64,000 nucleotides of DNA from Casuarina equisetifolia (lineage: Eukaryota > Streptophyta > Magnoliopsida > Fagales > Casuarinaceae): the NCBI GenBank assembly GCA_028551475.1, contig CM052357.1:1116001-1180000 (forward strand), read 5' to 3'. The translations under genes were made by a program, and so were the position numbers. Positions 35,078-47,782 of the stretch are shown here, piece by piece. The notes under the pieces were generated by a model, which was not told the DNA's origin, made no database searches, and worked only from the letters and a program-made list of their open reading frames with translations. Each line of letters begins with the position of its first letter. Position 1 is the first letter of the stretch.

Positions 35078-35350
35078 GTATCTTATCCACAGTTAGCGCT
35101 TTGTCATAGTTAGAAGCTCCAGCTCCATGTCAAGGTTGTGGTCAATATCGTCACTATCCTCAATGTCGTCACTATCCTCGATAAGAAAACCCCTAGCCTT
35201 GTTATCCAAGAACTTGTTCAGAAATACTATAATGAAAGGAACATAAGACTTTTCCGCTAGGTACTTGACTAAATAAGATCGTCCGGTTCCTATAGAATGT
35301 ATCACTAAAATACTTCTGGAGGCAGATAGGGCTAAGCGGAGTGAAAAGAG
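35078..35350 (-). pseudogene. ycf2: Plastid ycf2 fragment (nuclear insertion)
   Basis: The minus strand reads [52 protein letters not shown] and ELELLTMT, an internal part of the huge plastid protein Ycf2 including its AAA-type nucleotide-binding GTGRS stretch (usual [12 protein letters not shown]). A one-base change near 35095 puts NALTVDKIP out of frame. The acidic DSDDI repeat is kept. The insert starts within P450 3' flank: text at 35060-35077 matches the flank of copy 3 near 27177 and then switches to ycf2. Confidence 0.92.
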
Positions 35351-35619
35351 TTTTCCATGAAATGAGAAATGAAAACTGTTAGCCCCACATGAGGTTTCTG
35401 AATAAGTGATTGCCTACTAATGAGCAAGTAATATCTGTCTTTTTACTAAATAGGATGTATTGAACTCATAATTCATTATATACTTTTTATAAATATGTAC
35501 ATTATTTATAATGCTGAAATATGTACTTATACTTTTGTATATTAATTTTTATTAATACAAACTTACATTTTCACTAACAAAGAAAAATTTTGATGACACA
35601 AAAAAAAACTTTCATATTT

Positions 35620-36000
35620 GTATCACTTTGTTCGCTATTCATTGTGTATTTTGGATATGTTTGAGGGCTTCTTTCGTTCTATAAAATCGATCATATTATT
35701 GCTGTTCGGAGGTTTTAATCACCTCAAATCAAGAGAGAGAACAAACTAACGTTTTTATTTGAGAAAATCCTAACTTCCGTATAAGTTTAAGTTTGTCAAT
35801 CTTGCGCTTCTTGCACTATCGTAACTTGTTGGAAGCGCGAGAGAATCTAGTTTTTCTTGGGATAGAAAACTAGATTCCTGGACATTGGGTAGTCTTTACC
35901 AATCCCTTGGACTTGTGATGGTAGAAAAACTCTAGCTAGTTGAACTAAAGAATAGTGGATGTAGGTGCTAAAGGGATTCGAACAATCGTAGGCAAGTACA
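35620..36000 (+). mobile_element. LTR-like repeat, first copy
   Basis: TTTATTTGAGAAAATCCTAA, GTAACTTGTTGGAAGC, GAAAAACTCTA and GTGGATGTAGGTGC appear in the order found in Copia LTRs. The same series recurs at 37060-37380, about 1.4 kb away in the same orientation. No retroelement domains lie between them, so at most a gutted element is present. Confidence 0.5.
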
Positions 36001-36059
36001 TTGAAAATGCAACTAATTGAGGGATTTTATCTCTTGTTTTCAACTATTAAGATAGATGT

Positions 36060-36490
36060 AAAACGCATGTGCCTTTTTTTCTATGGTGCCTCTTTCATTC
36101 CGACTTGCAAATATCGTAAATTTAAAATGGGTGAAGAAAGGCCTACAAATCGAAGAAAAAAAAAAGAAGCAATTTTGATCTACTTATGACAATACATAGC
36201 AATTAGAATAGTGCATTTGTCATATTCACGAGTGGAAAAGTGGTAGACCGCATGCTTGTTGTCCCATATAAAAGAAACATTTTGGCTCCAATGATATACA
36301 TAATTATGTTTGTTTTTTAAAAAGACCCTCAGAAATAAAGTTTAGAAGCCATTTCTAAAGTGCACGAGCTTGTGGATTTTCATTTCACAATTATAAGAAT
36401 AGTAAGCAAAAATAATAGCCCAAAAAATAGTTGTTGCTACTCTAAGAAAGGCTAAATTTCTTTTACTTATAATTATTGTTATGTGATAAC
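36060..36490 (+). repeat. Duplicated spacer block (paralogue 43930-44290)
   Basis: ACATAGCAATTAG, GACCGCATGCTTGTTGTCC and AGCCATTTCTAAAGTGCA recur in order near 44027, 44080 and 44180. No gene is visible. The TGGTAGACCGCATGC segment superficially resembles a tRNA but does not fold as one. Confidence 0.6.
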
Positions 36491-36780
36491 GCTTAATGGG
36501 TCACTAATTAGTGTAAAATGATCATTAGATAATGATCTAATCAGAACCTAATTTTCTTATCAATGGTTATACTTGTAAGAAACATAATAGAGCAACTCAC
36601 AGGTTTAATACCCTGAATGCTTGGTAGTTCTTTTGAGAACATGACAAATTACAAGAAAAAGAATTGACAAAAAAAATATAATCTTACATATATATGCTGT
36701 CTAAATTATTTCATAAATATAATCTTACATATATAATTCCAAACGACATAACTACAGCACATCAATTGTTTGAAATTTAA

Positions 36781-36975
36781 GTGAAAATGTCTTCGTTTCC
36801 ATTTGGGGATTTAACCAATCTGGGTCGTCTAAAACAATCTGTGTTTATGCACAGAACCGGGGTCTCCCCATTTTCGGCAAAACCCATTTCACTGCTGGAT
36901 GCCCCTTGCGGTTTTTATACAACTGATAAAATCTACAAGCCAATAGGCGGATATGTTATGGAAGGAAATAACTAG
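36781..36975 (+). other. Unidentified 64-codon frame
   Basis: The frame from about 36781 reads KMSSFPFGDLTNLGRLKQSV and continues through SPFSAKPISLLDAPCGFYTT to a stop at 36975. Its composition is balanced compared with the AT-rich surroundings, which suggests descent from coding sequence. I recognise no family and no splice context. It sits between two LTR-like repeats. Confidence 0.3.
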
Positions 36976-37059
36976 TCGATGGTTTAATGAATCGAAGGAG
37001 AAATCCACGGTAAACTAATTTGATGGCCCAAGAAAAGTTTCAAACTTGCATCAAGTTGT

Positions 37060-37380
37060 TCGCTATTCATCGTGTATCTTTCATACTAAAAACAAGAACA
37101 TATTATTTACTGTCTGGAGGTATTAATCACTTCATATAAAGGGAGGGCACAAATAAGGTTTTTATTTGAGAAAATCCTAACTACTGTATAAGCTTATGAT
37201 TGTCAATCTTGAACTTGTTGTGCTATTGTAACTTGTTGGAAGCACAAGACAATCTTAAATTTTCTTGGGAACATTGGGTAATCTCTAATAATCCATTGGA
37301 ATTGTGGTGGTGGAAAAACTCTAACTAGTTGAACTAGAGAATAGTAGATGTAGGTGCCAAGTGGGGTTGAACTTAGATGC
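37060..37380 (+). mobile_element. LTR-like repeat, second copy
   Basis: This is the counterpart of 35620-36000. It ends with GTAGATGTAGGTGCCAAGTG and a TGGGGTTGAACTT phrase that resembles Copia LTR ends. The left part has diverged or been replaced. Confidence 0.5.
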
Positions 37381-40300
37381 TTAATTGCATTTGTCTATTC
37401 TACCTTTACTATACTCTTGCTTGGGTTCAATTTAAATACTTTTTCTGATAACAGTTAATCAAACTACAGGATACTCTATAAAAATAAATGGTTACCATAT
37501 AGGATTCTTCAAAGGAGCTAAGGGCCTTAGACAACGTAACCCTTTTTGACCTTTTCTATTTGTCATAATAATAGAAATCCTCAACATGATTTTGTAAAAG
37601 AAAGTATCATAAGATGGTTTTAAGTTTTATTGAAAATATCCTAAAGAGAAGATCATACATTTATGCTTGGTCAATGACCCTTTCTTGTTTACTCATGAAG
37701 ATATGGAGTCCAACTTGTGTTTGCTAAAAGCTATGCAAGAATTTAAGGAATTTATAGAACAAAAAATGGATCCCCATAAATGTCAATTTTGTTGTTTAGA
37801 ATTCCAAAGTAGAGAAGGCTTTGATTGAACTAGGAAGGCTAGCCTTTCAAAAAATTTTTAGGAATGCCCTTGATCTCTAAAGGACTCGTTAACTTAGATT
37901 GCAAACTATTGTATAAGAAAATACTAAGGAAAATTGAAGATTGGTAGGGAAGGCATATCAACCATGGGGAAGGCTACAACTAACAAAAACTATCTTATCT
38001 TTATGTAAATGTATTGACCATCTTGAAGGCCTAGATTCACCTTTCCTTAAAAGGCCTCATTAAATAGATGAGTATTTAAGACTTATAAGACTTATAAGAC
38101 TTATAAGACACTTTACAAGTGCTTTTCTTTCCAGTGTGAGATTAAGTGTTTAAGACTCTTTCACAATTTGAGTTTGGGCTTATCTTGCTTACGAAGGATT
38201 GGCCCAAATATGAGATTTGGGTTAACTCACATGAAAGAAGGCCTAGCTCTAATACTATCTCAAAGGTACAAGCCACCTTTCCCCAAAATGCCTTATTTGA
38301 GAGGGGTGGTCAAAGCTTATAGTATATTTCACAGGTGCTTCTCTTTCCAATGAGAGACTCAGTGTTTAATAGACTACATATATTTTTCTTACCTAAGTTG
38401 ACTATCTATGAAATTGGAAATATGATTAAGCTCTTATGTGGGAAGGTACATTAACTAGAAAATGTGTAGCAAAAGTGGTTTGAATTTTTTTTGTTACCTT
38501 AAAGCTCTTAGAGGTTGGTTTGATAACCATATGAAGGAACTTTTTTTTTTTAAAAAAATGGAGATTGAGTGGCCAAGTATAATATGAAGTAGGAATACGT
38601 AAGTACAACTTTGTTGGCTAGATTACTATGAAAGACACACTTACCCTTACAAAGAGGGTAATTATATGGAATAATTTAGTGGTTCAATAATGTAACCTAT
38701 GTCAACAACAACAACAACAACAACAAGAATCAATGGAACACTTTATCTTTGAATGCAGATTTATTAAATATAAATGAAGGGTAATCCTATCTATAAATGA
38801 ACTATCATGATGAATTGAATAATTGAGGGAAGAAGTAAGCTGGACAATCAAAGTTGTGAAAACTAAGAGTTCTATAACAATATTATTGAATGTGTCTTTT
38901 AAAGTTATAATCTACCATATCTAGAATAAAAGAAAGAAAAAAAGACTCAACAAGGCCAAATTTATTTTTTGGTCATTCTTTGCATAGTTTTCTTTTTTTC
39001 TTTTTAGTGATTTGTGAATAGGCCAATAATCAAACTAGTACCCCAAGTTATCTCCTAAGTATCAAAAATCATTAAGGTGATAGTGTATTGACAATTGATT
39101 ACGAAATTGGTCTTCCGTTTTGAGGTGATTTTGTGAAATAATGCAAAGGGAAACATTAAAAGTTTTATAGCTAATGCATAAAAAGATTTTTTTGTTTGAT
39201 CGTAGGATTCAAAGGAATCTATAGTAAAGCTTTCGTGTAGATTTTAGCCCCTCAATAAGTAGAAGATGTTTTGAGACAAGTTCAATGGTTACTATCTATG
39301 CAATTCATACTATTATCGATTAGGAAATATAGAACTCTAAGCCATTTTTCTTTGCTCTTATCCTGACATCATATGGAGAGGAGAAGACCTCAATTTGATT
39401 ATTTTTCACCTTGCTATTTTAAGTCATGAGAGGGTAACCAATTTGAGATGTTAGATAAGAATTCAACCAAATTTCTTTGCCTACAGAACGCATCACATTA
39501 TTGGTAAAGGGGGAAACAACATGCCTCCCTTTGCTTGACAACTGGCTCTTCAAGCAAGATTGAATATCACATGGAGAAGCCCTTAAAAAACAATGCCAAT
39601 AAAGAGTTTGAAGAGCAGCCTTAGAGGAGGTGAATTAGGTTTTAAAATTTTTAAGGTGATTAAGTGTTTTTATTTAACTTGTTGCTTTTAACTTAACTAT
39701 TGTTTTCTAGATTCTGTCAAACAATCCATTTGGTAAATGGAAATCAAATAATAAAGAACAATCAAACAATCACGTAGATAAGAAAAACGGCACACAAGTA
39801 AGATATAAGATATTATAAAACAGCCAAAGACACAGTAGATCAGAGCATCCAAAGTGATTAGGTCCCCACACCTAACCTACCTCCTTTAACAAACTGCTAA
39901 GGGTTCCACTATTTTTAGCAAGCAATTACAACAAGTAATCTCTTTTTTCGGAATACAGAATCATCAACTAGAAATAAAGGCATACAATATGTTACACTTC
40001 CTCTAAGAAGACAGAAATAATTCTACTAAGCTCAGTAAGGATGTAAAATAGGAACTCAACAATGAACAACAACAATCCGCTAAGTTTTGAACACAAATCA
40101 ATTTACACAATGCTGGCACAGTAACAAAGATCAGAATTCGAGCTCAGACTAATAGATTCGAAGTTTGAAATTTTTGAACACTCTTTTTTCATCTCCAAAA
40201 GCTTCTGCTTTTCGCAAGAACAAGCCTAGTGAGGCGTTGCAGATTGGCGGTGATCGACAGGACTTGCGAGCAGAACGGTGAAGTCGATTTTCTAGGCTCT

Positions 40301-40630
40301 AAAGAAATCCTTACTGTCTCTTGTTTACGGTATTCTTGATTGTTCTAACCTTTACGTGTTTTCCTGCTTCAGGTTTAGTAAAGCGACGTACTTCTGCAAC
40401 ATCACGGACTAGGCTTAAGTAAGGGTAGGATGGGTTTGAGTAGCTGCAGATTAGGCACATAAATCTTCACCTTGGGCTTATATTTAGATTTTACACATCC
40501 TGGCCTAACACAAAAACACTTACAAATAGGTAAAAAAAATTCATAAATATTATTTTAACTTATTCCTCATCACATAAAAAATAAAAAAAAAAACACTCAA
40601 AAGTATCTCAATAGCTAGATGTTGTGGTTT
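37381..40630. other. Gene-free stretch with old repeats
   Basis: No gene recognised. 38085-38112 repeats AGACTTATA three times. The phrase CAAGTGCTTTTCTTTCCAGT near 38117 is echoed near 38332, marking a repeat of LTR type. A (CAA)n run lies at 38703-38725. 39600-40500 reads like an old transposon: a TGAATTAGGTTTTAAAATTT start resembles the GGGGGTGAATTGA phrase of 10490 and 19712. All frames are short. Confidence 0.45.
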
Positions 40631-42300
40631 AAGGTATAAATGATTGTCGTTCCACATTCCTCTCTTCTAGTTGCATAAATGATGCTGATATTTTAACTGC
40701 TTAACTATAACTTGGGTATTGTAGTAGATTGAGGAGACAATACCACCTATATTTGTAAGATTCAACTATTTAGAAGGCAAAACACCTCAAAATCTATTTA
40801 ATGAAACAAATAGAGAATTTTAGATAGACATTAAGAAATGGATGAAAAGTGTATCGATGATTGCGTGCTTGATGATTGGCACAGAGATTTATGGTATAGC
40901 CTTCAACAATATAGCAAGTGCAAACAATCAAGAAAATGACATTTTCTTTTTCCTTCTTCTTTGAAGTAACTAGTTTTTGGCATTCTTCATTTTACGTAAA
41001 TTGCATTATTATCATCTTCAACTTCAGAAACGACTTTTTCTTTTTAATTACCAATTCTTACATCTTGTTATAGGGAAAAAGATTTCTCTTGTTATTACCT
41101 ACAAGGTTAGAGCCTGAATTCACTTCACCCCTCATCTCAATAGTAAGGTTGTTGTCCGCCTTAACGGCAACACGTTTCTTGAAACATTAAAGCAAAACAG
41201 AATACATTTTCTTGTTATTTATTTAGCTACATTATGATCTCTGGTTTGATATACTTTGCACAACATATAGATGTGAGTTTCTTTTTGGACCACAAAAATA
41301 TGGCCTACTTAGAATATGGATGATGAAGTCTAACCACTGATAAGTAAACAAGGAAGGAATCGGCCAAATCTTGACTTTGAATCATTATCCATTAATGAGC
41401 TGCAGTTTCTTTTTCCAAGCGTTTTCCAGATCATAACAGTTGGTGTTGTTTGATTTGCTTATTTGGTGACTTAGCTTTTTTGTAAATATTTTATGTTGTG
41501 AGACGTAGACTTTGCTGTTATTTATTTATTTATTAATTTACAGAATCATAAATTATATTAATAAAAATTAGAGTACAGAAACACATAAGCATATTCTAGT
41601 AACATCTATGAAAAGATAAAAGTTATAAGTTTTTAAATCTCATTTAAAATAATATTTTTTTAAAAAAATTTTATATTTCTAAGTGAAAAAGCTTTTTTTC
41701 CCACAACATTTTTCACTTTTGTCAAGACAATGGGAATGTCATTTCCCTTCTCTTGGAAATAGCTTCTATTTTGTTCAACCTATATACAACATGTGTAAGC
41801 TAAAAAAGATAACTAAAAATGTTTAACAACTAAATTTCTTCCTTTAATTGCTTTGATAATTTATTATCGTTCTTCATTTGACTTTCCAATATTGTGTTAG
41901 ACTTTATTTTGAACAAGGATATTTCTCCAAATCATCCTTGTTTAAGCACATTAAAAATAGAGACAACTCTTATTCTTTACATGAGATTGAAAGAAATCAT
42001 AGTATATGTTAATCGAAGGGAGTTATTGAACAATTTCTACCATTGTAGAAAGTTTATCTCCATAAATAGGTTATCCAATTGAATGGTATTTGTTAATGTT
42101 ATTAAGTCCAAATTAGATCATATTAATACATCATTTCATCAACTTGTTCGAAGTCCTGATAAATTTCTTGGTAACAATATGCAACTTATTTTTGTTGTTT
42201 GCTTTTATGTTGTTTGCATTTTGCTTCTATTTATTTAGTTTTTACGTATTCAACAGATATTGCATAAGGTGGCAATTTCTTTAACTAAAGCTTTTTACAA
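40631..42300 (+). repeat. P450 5' flank block without a P450, with repeat R
   Basis: 41040-41240 (TACATCTTGTTATAGGGAAA) resembles 13640-13860 and 46920-47130, and 41380-41450 resembles 14500-14570. 41520-42080 is a copy of repeat R, sharing TTTATAT, TCATTATCGTTCTTCATT-like text and GTGTTAGACTTTATTTT. A P450 would be expected about 1.5 kb further on but is absent, so this is an orphan flank. The 62-codon frame 41894-42082 lies in R. Confidence 0.55.
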
Positions 42301-43929
42301 AAATATTCGAATAACTCAATCTAACTATATATGGGTCTTGATGTTCCAAATCTCTTGTAACCAAAGTTTTGTATTTGTTTTTATTTATTTAGTGGAAGAT
42401 TAGTAATAATATTAAACAAGCAATATAACAAGAGGGAAAAAGTGAAAAAAGAAAAAAGAAGTAAAAAAGAAGAACTAAAGTATTAGCTCGAGAACTGAAA
42501 TTATTATGTTAAAAAAAATCTTCTGAAATGTTTAAGTTCAACTAAGCGATCTATTTTCTTGAGAAGATTCAATTAGTGCTCATCATTTGACCATGATAGT
42601 TAGCTCTGATGCGACTGTATAACTACAAAATCCGATTTTTGACATTACACGAGAAACTAAATTTTTTGTTGACATATCATTATCAAAAGTTTAGATAGAT
42701 GTGGAGAAACCAAACCCAATCAACGATTGGAAAGTGAAACTAATGAAAGTAACTGTTCTTCTCTTCCTCTCTCATCATGTTAATATCATAGACATGTGAC
42801 GGATTTTGAACATATTAGGAGAGTGTAACAATCAAATGACTACATGCATTGATTGCATTTACTGTAGCCTTCACTATACCGAGTGGCAAAAATCGAGAAG
42901 AAACTACTATTGTTATGACAAGCAAGTGGCTTGCGACGTTATTGCATTGTTCTCTCTTTGACAATATTATTGGGTCTTTTCCTTGTTGATTATCCCCTAA
43001 GTATTATTGTTGAATAAGATTGGATGGACCAATCAACGCTAGGAAGTGACTTTTATGTGCCAAGTGCCTTGCGAAAGAGAGAGCAAAGGTCGAGCAAGAT
43101 CTTACATTGAAACCTGAAGTAAAAGTTCATGCTGCAAATAATAAAGATAGAAAACGACGAGAGAAACAAAAAATGGCGAAGAGGATGCAAACGTGCGAAT
43201 TGGCCCTTTGGTTGTTGAGGAGTTCTTATCCTTTGGGGGCTGAGTCCTCGCATAATACGTGATTTGATATGTTAACTCTTTAACCAGCTATATAATCCTC
43301 GAATTGATAGGTTTTTATTAAGCGGTTCACATGCACAAAAAACAAAAAATAAAAATTCTAGCTTGACGAGAAAGGAAGGTTAAATACAACATGATTAACT
43401 TTTAGGAACTTTTTTATTGTTTCGGTTCGAATATTATCTTCACACTCATTGTAAATTGTCGGCATTCATAAAATGCTTTCAAATAATTTATTGTTTAAAC
43501 TTTGTTCCTCTGTTCACCTAATTAAGAATCATATATACGATACAATGGGAATTATAAATCAATTTGCTTACTTCTATCTAATTCCACATTAAAAAAAAAA
43601 AAGAGAGAAAGAGAAGGAACAGTTGCTATGCACATGCCTAACAAAGTAGAAAGGGGTTAGACTTTTTCAAAAATGAGTCACGCTAAAATATTTTCTCTTG
43701 GAGGGAATAATGCTGAACAAGTACCCGTTTTCCTTCCTTCATTTCCTAGGAAATGGTCTCTCATCAGCTTGTCTTATGGAGATATTCAATAAAACTTGCC
43801 TAATTTAGATGCAATTGGATCACTCTGGGAGACAAAGTTTAAGATAACACAAAAGACAGCTTAAATGCAAAAAAATATCACAAGAACAGAGATGTAGAAG
43901 AGCCAGGCGTAGGCATATGCCTTTCATCT
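42301..43929. other. Spacer, no gene seen
   Basis: AT-rich DNA. 43170-43330 repeats the P450 3' flank block in short form (TTTGATATGTTAACTC, CGAATTGATAGGTTTTTA). This pairs with the orphan 5' flank to the left and suggests that a P450 copy was once between them and was lost. Confidence 0.5.
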
Positions 43930-44300
43930 AAGATAGTTGTAACACGCATATGCCTTTTTGTTTTTTAAAAGACTGACCTAGAAGAAAGAAAAAAATAGGG
44001 AGGCAATTTTCATCTGCTTATGAAAATACATAGCAATTAGCATGGTGCATTTGCCAGAGTCGCGATTAGAAATGCGGTAGATGGCATGCTTGTCGTCCTA
44101 TATAAAAGATTTTTTTGGCTACAGTGATATACATAATCATCATTATTTTTTAACAACACCCTCGGGAACTAAAGTTTAGCAGCCATTTCTAAAGTGCATG
44201 AGTTCAGTGATTTTCATTTTTATAATTCTTAGAGTAGTAAACAAAATAATCTCTGAGAAAGTAGTTGTTACTCTTAAGGAAGGCTCAATTTTTTTTTTCT
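43930..44300 (+). repeat. Duplicated spacer block (paralogue 36060-36490)
   Basis: Same landmarks as at 36060-36490. The two facing frames 44176-44370 (-) and 44198-44389 (+) fall here and are chance openings in AT-rich DNA. Confidence 0.55.
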
Positions 44301-44544
44301 TTTGTGATAAATTAGCAATTGATGCAAAGACTAATGTAAGTATTGAATTTATAATTGATATAAATATCAAAATCAGTTTTATTAATTAAAATCATTCTTT
44401 AATATTTCTTAAAATATTTTTTTATTATAAATCTTTTCAGAATCCATCTTATCAAATAAGAAGCAAACCTATTTGAACTAATATAAGTTAGCACAATTAC
44501 TTGATCCTTAATAAGTTAAAAACTATGTCAAATCCTCTTAACCT

Positions 44545-45231
44545 TCACTCCAATAATAAAATCTATAGATGGTATTTTGGTGCTCTTTTCTTTCTGTTTT
44601 ACTAATTATATATTATTAGATTATCTTATACATTTTATTAATTAATATGGAGAAAATTCCTAATAAAGCTTATTAAAGGGTGCTTTGGAAGATGGAGTGG
44701 AAATATGTTTTGCTGCATTTGACTTAAAAAAAAAAGATAAAACAATCGAATCTTGGCTGAAAAAGCGGTTTGTTCCACATGTTTGGCATTTCAAAAGATG
44801 TCAAATCTTCAAGAAAGTAAGAAAAAGATTATATAGAATTCTTTTGATTGTAAGATGAAAGACGTGCAATATAAGACGGTATGGCTACAGCGAATACCGA
44901 CGGATCCATACGTTTTAGCACGATAGACCAACAGAAAAACATAAGGAAGATGTCGGTGCTTCTCTGGAAGCCAACAAGAAAGACTGCGATACGGAAGGAT
45001 GACGGGACCTTTGTTTAAAAAGGGATACTTGCCGTTGGTGTTAGGGCTGGGATAGGCCGTTAGATTGGATTTGGTTACCTAAATTTATTGGTCCAGTTCT
45101 CTCAACATTGGTCCAGATGTTTGATAAAACTAGTGAGGGTAGTTGCCTCTTGTGTTCATCTATTAAATAGACGTGACACCCATATGCATTTTTTTCTATG
45201 GTGTCTATTTAATTCCAAGTACCGTGCATTT
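44545..45231 (+). repeat. Local duplication: 44545-44830 repeated at 45430-45710
   Basis: Both copies carry TTTTGCTGCATTTGACTTAA and TTTGTTCCACATGTTT, about 880 bp apart. They lie at the left side of the 5' flank of copy 5. The stretch between them (44840-45230) has no gene. Confidence 0.6.
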
Positions 45232-45396
45232 AAAGTGGGTCTAGAAGGGGTGTACCCCTTGGCCTACAAGCAAAAGCACCAAACACTCCTAGCCTGTCCA
45301 TTCATAGGTCTGGGTTCGAGAGACTCTTTCCTTTTTCGTACATGTGAATTGTGATAATAAATAATTTTTTTTGTTTTACAAAAAGTGGGTCTAGAA
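45232..45396 (+). mobile_element. tRNA-derived SINE with exact 15-bp target duplication
   Basis: AAAGTGGGTCTAGAA occurs at 45232-45246 and again at 45382-45396. Between them are 135 bp that start GGGGTGTACCCCTTGGCCTA (box A-like), contain GGTCTGGGTTCGAGAG (box B-like, the T-arm of a tRNA) near 45307 and end in a T-rich tail near 45363-45377. That is the structure of a plant SINE. The 88-codon frame 45088-45354 runs through it and is not a gene. Confidence 0.88.
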
Positions 45397-47729
45397 CGGA
45401 CTAGAAAACAAAGAAAAAAAATATAAATAAAGAAAATTTATAGATAGAATTTGGTGTTCTTTTCTTTTCGTTTCGTTTAAGTTGATTAGATATTATTAAA
45501 TTACCTTATACATTTTATGAATTAATATGAAAAGAGTTCTTAATAAAGCTTGTTAAAAGGGCTCACGAAGATGCAGTGGAAAGATATTTTGCTGCATTTG
45601 ACTTAAAGTAAAATAAAACAAAACAATTGAGTCCTGTAGAGAAAAGCCGTTTGTTCCACATGTTTAGCATTTTAGAAAAATGCCAAATCATCTTCAAAAG
45701 GAAGCTTAAAAGATGTCCAAGGGTCTAGAGGGAAAAAGCAAAGGGGTAAACGTCAGTTGCTCTCAAACCAATCGTCACCAAATGAAACGTGTGAAAGTGC
45801 CAGCTAAAGCAAGAAGACTTCCGACCAAACCCAATAATGAGTCACTTAAAGCGGCAAAAGTAACAAATATATGCAGCCAAATTCTACCATACAAGAAAAC
45901 GTAACACTTAGTCACACTGATTAAAAATATGTTGACATTCTATTTGTACTTATTTTTAAATTATTACTTAACTTACTCTAACCATAATTTTATGAAATGG
46001 GAAATCTTTTATTGTCTATTCATCTTAAGATTGATGGTAAGAAAGTAATTGACTTTTTACGAGTAAACAAGTGCACTTAAAATGGGTTAAATGCCTGAAG
46101 AGGGACTCTAACGTTGATTCCACTATTTCAACTCTACAAAAGGTGATTTGTTAACCTTTTATAATCTTTTCATTTGTTGGTCTCCCGATGTCCCATGCAA
46201 CCATAGAAATGGAAAAGAAACATTTGTGTACTTAAAACCAAGAAAATAAAGTAAACAAAACAAAGACATAAAAGAAAGGCAAAGGCACATAGGAGTACAC
46301 TCCATTTCCTATATGAGTTGATCACATTGGATGGAAAGGATAAAACCGTTTTACACTCTCCAAGACCAATTGGGTCCCCAAGATAGACTAGGGACAATGA
46401 GGGTTAAGATTCGCACATTATTATTTCAGATTATACCTTGATTATTGTTGCAAGTAGAGAAAACTAGTGAAAGATGATGAAAGATCAATGAAAAGTACAC
46501 GAAATAATAATTACCATACTTAGTCAATTGAAATAAAGAAACATTGCATTAAGGATAGCATAACCCAACTAGTACGTGCCCTCCAAGAGAGAAAAGAGAA
46601 AATGAAAAGTCCATTTTACAATGGGAGTAACCAACCCCGCATAAGTTCTCAAAAGAGAATCGTAGACATGGAGAACCATTGTTAACTATTCTGGTCTAGG
46701 AAGGACTATGGAAAATAATTTGGGTTGGAATCAAATGAACTATCATTGGTTGCAAATGATGAATCAGCAACGTTTCTTGGAGAAAATACACTATTAGCCA
46801 ATTTTTTACCAACTACAACATATTTCAATTTTAAAAGCTTGGTTATTTTAGCATTTGCATATTAAATGTAATCACATTATTATCCTTTACAAGCTTAATT
46901 TTAATATTCATACCAATTCTCACATCTTGTTACAGAAAGATTTCTTTAGATGATTAACTAGACAGTTGGTGTTTAGGTTCACCCGCGCTTTCATCTCTAA
47001 AGTAAGAATTGTACTTGTACATAGTGCAATGTGGTTTTTAGTATATCAAACTAAAATAATGTGGATTCTAATTATAATAAACGCTTTTATGGATCTCCCA
47101 ATTACTTTGTTTACTATGCTACATTATTATGTGTTTCAATCAAAATACAAGTTCAAATTATTTTTTTTGGGCACATAAACAAGTGCTTTTCTAAGAAATG
47201 GAATATGCCAATCCCAATAGTGGATTAATAGAAAAGGAAGTACTTGAAAATACATCAAGACTTTGAATCATTGCTTCTAGAAGTTGGCACTTTTGTTAGG
47301 CTTTTTTTTCAAGTGAATAATAGTTGTTTTTACTTGATTCTCTTATCTCGTGAGCTGGCACTTTTTTCAAGCTTTTGTTTTTATGACGTGAAGCAAAGAA
47401 CAAAGCACTTTGTAGAAAGAGTAACAAAAGATAAAAGATATCAGGTGGCACGCTCAGCACCTCCCCTAGAAGTTGTGTCACTAGAATTAAACGATGTTAA
47501 CTTTTTAGACTTTTGTTCAGTATACTGGAAACAATTTGACTAATTTTGTTTTTCCTTACTCCTTTCCAACTGTGGTCACCAATCATTGTTATTTTACCTT
47601 ATTTCGAAGTAAAGGTAGGGCTAGAAAGGTTTGGTTTTCGTGGTGTTGTATGCTTTTAGTACAAACTCACATCGAAGATATAAAGACGTGATTTTTCATT
47701 GAAAGCAGAAAGGGTGGTTTGGGGGGTGC
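45397..47729 (+). repeat. 5' flanking block of copy 5
   Basis: Paralogous to the flank of copy 1 (12430-15340) but without the LTR and R insertions. 46500-46800 holds an extra piece of about 280 bp (from GCATTAAGGATAGCATAACC) not seen upstream of copy 1; its minus strand reads protein-like text with stops, unidentified. The frames 46966-47178 and 47244-47543 are diverged versions of 13621-13869 and 14968-15321. Confidence 0.65.
46170..46397 (-). other. Hydrophobic 75-codon frame, paralogue of 13028-13255
   Basis: Same length and landmarks as the 13028-13255 frame (WSVLLCAFAFLLCLCFVYFI; HFYGCMG). It starts at an ATG in both copies. No known family; may be a chance opening. Confidence 0.2.
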
Positions 47730-47782
47730 AAATTTTCTCCGAGCATCAACATCGACATTAAAGCATTAGACCAGACTTAAAG
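47730..47782 (+). promoter_or_regulatory. Shared P450 leader, copy 5
   Basis: AATTTTCTCCGAGCATCAAC, then ATCGACATTAAAGCATTAGA, directly before the upstream ATG at 47783, as in copies 1 and 4. Confidence 0.6.

Noticed and set aside
36225..36300. Possible tRNA near GTGGTAGACCGCATGC
   Set aside because: Only an arm-like phrase is present; no acceptor stem or T-arm with GGTTCGA follows, and the paralogue at 44060 has diverged.
44176..44389. Facing frames on both strands
   Set aside because: AT-rich duplicated spacer with low-complexity translation and no open equivalent at 36060-36490.
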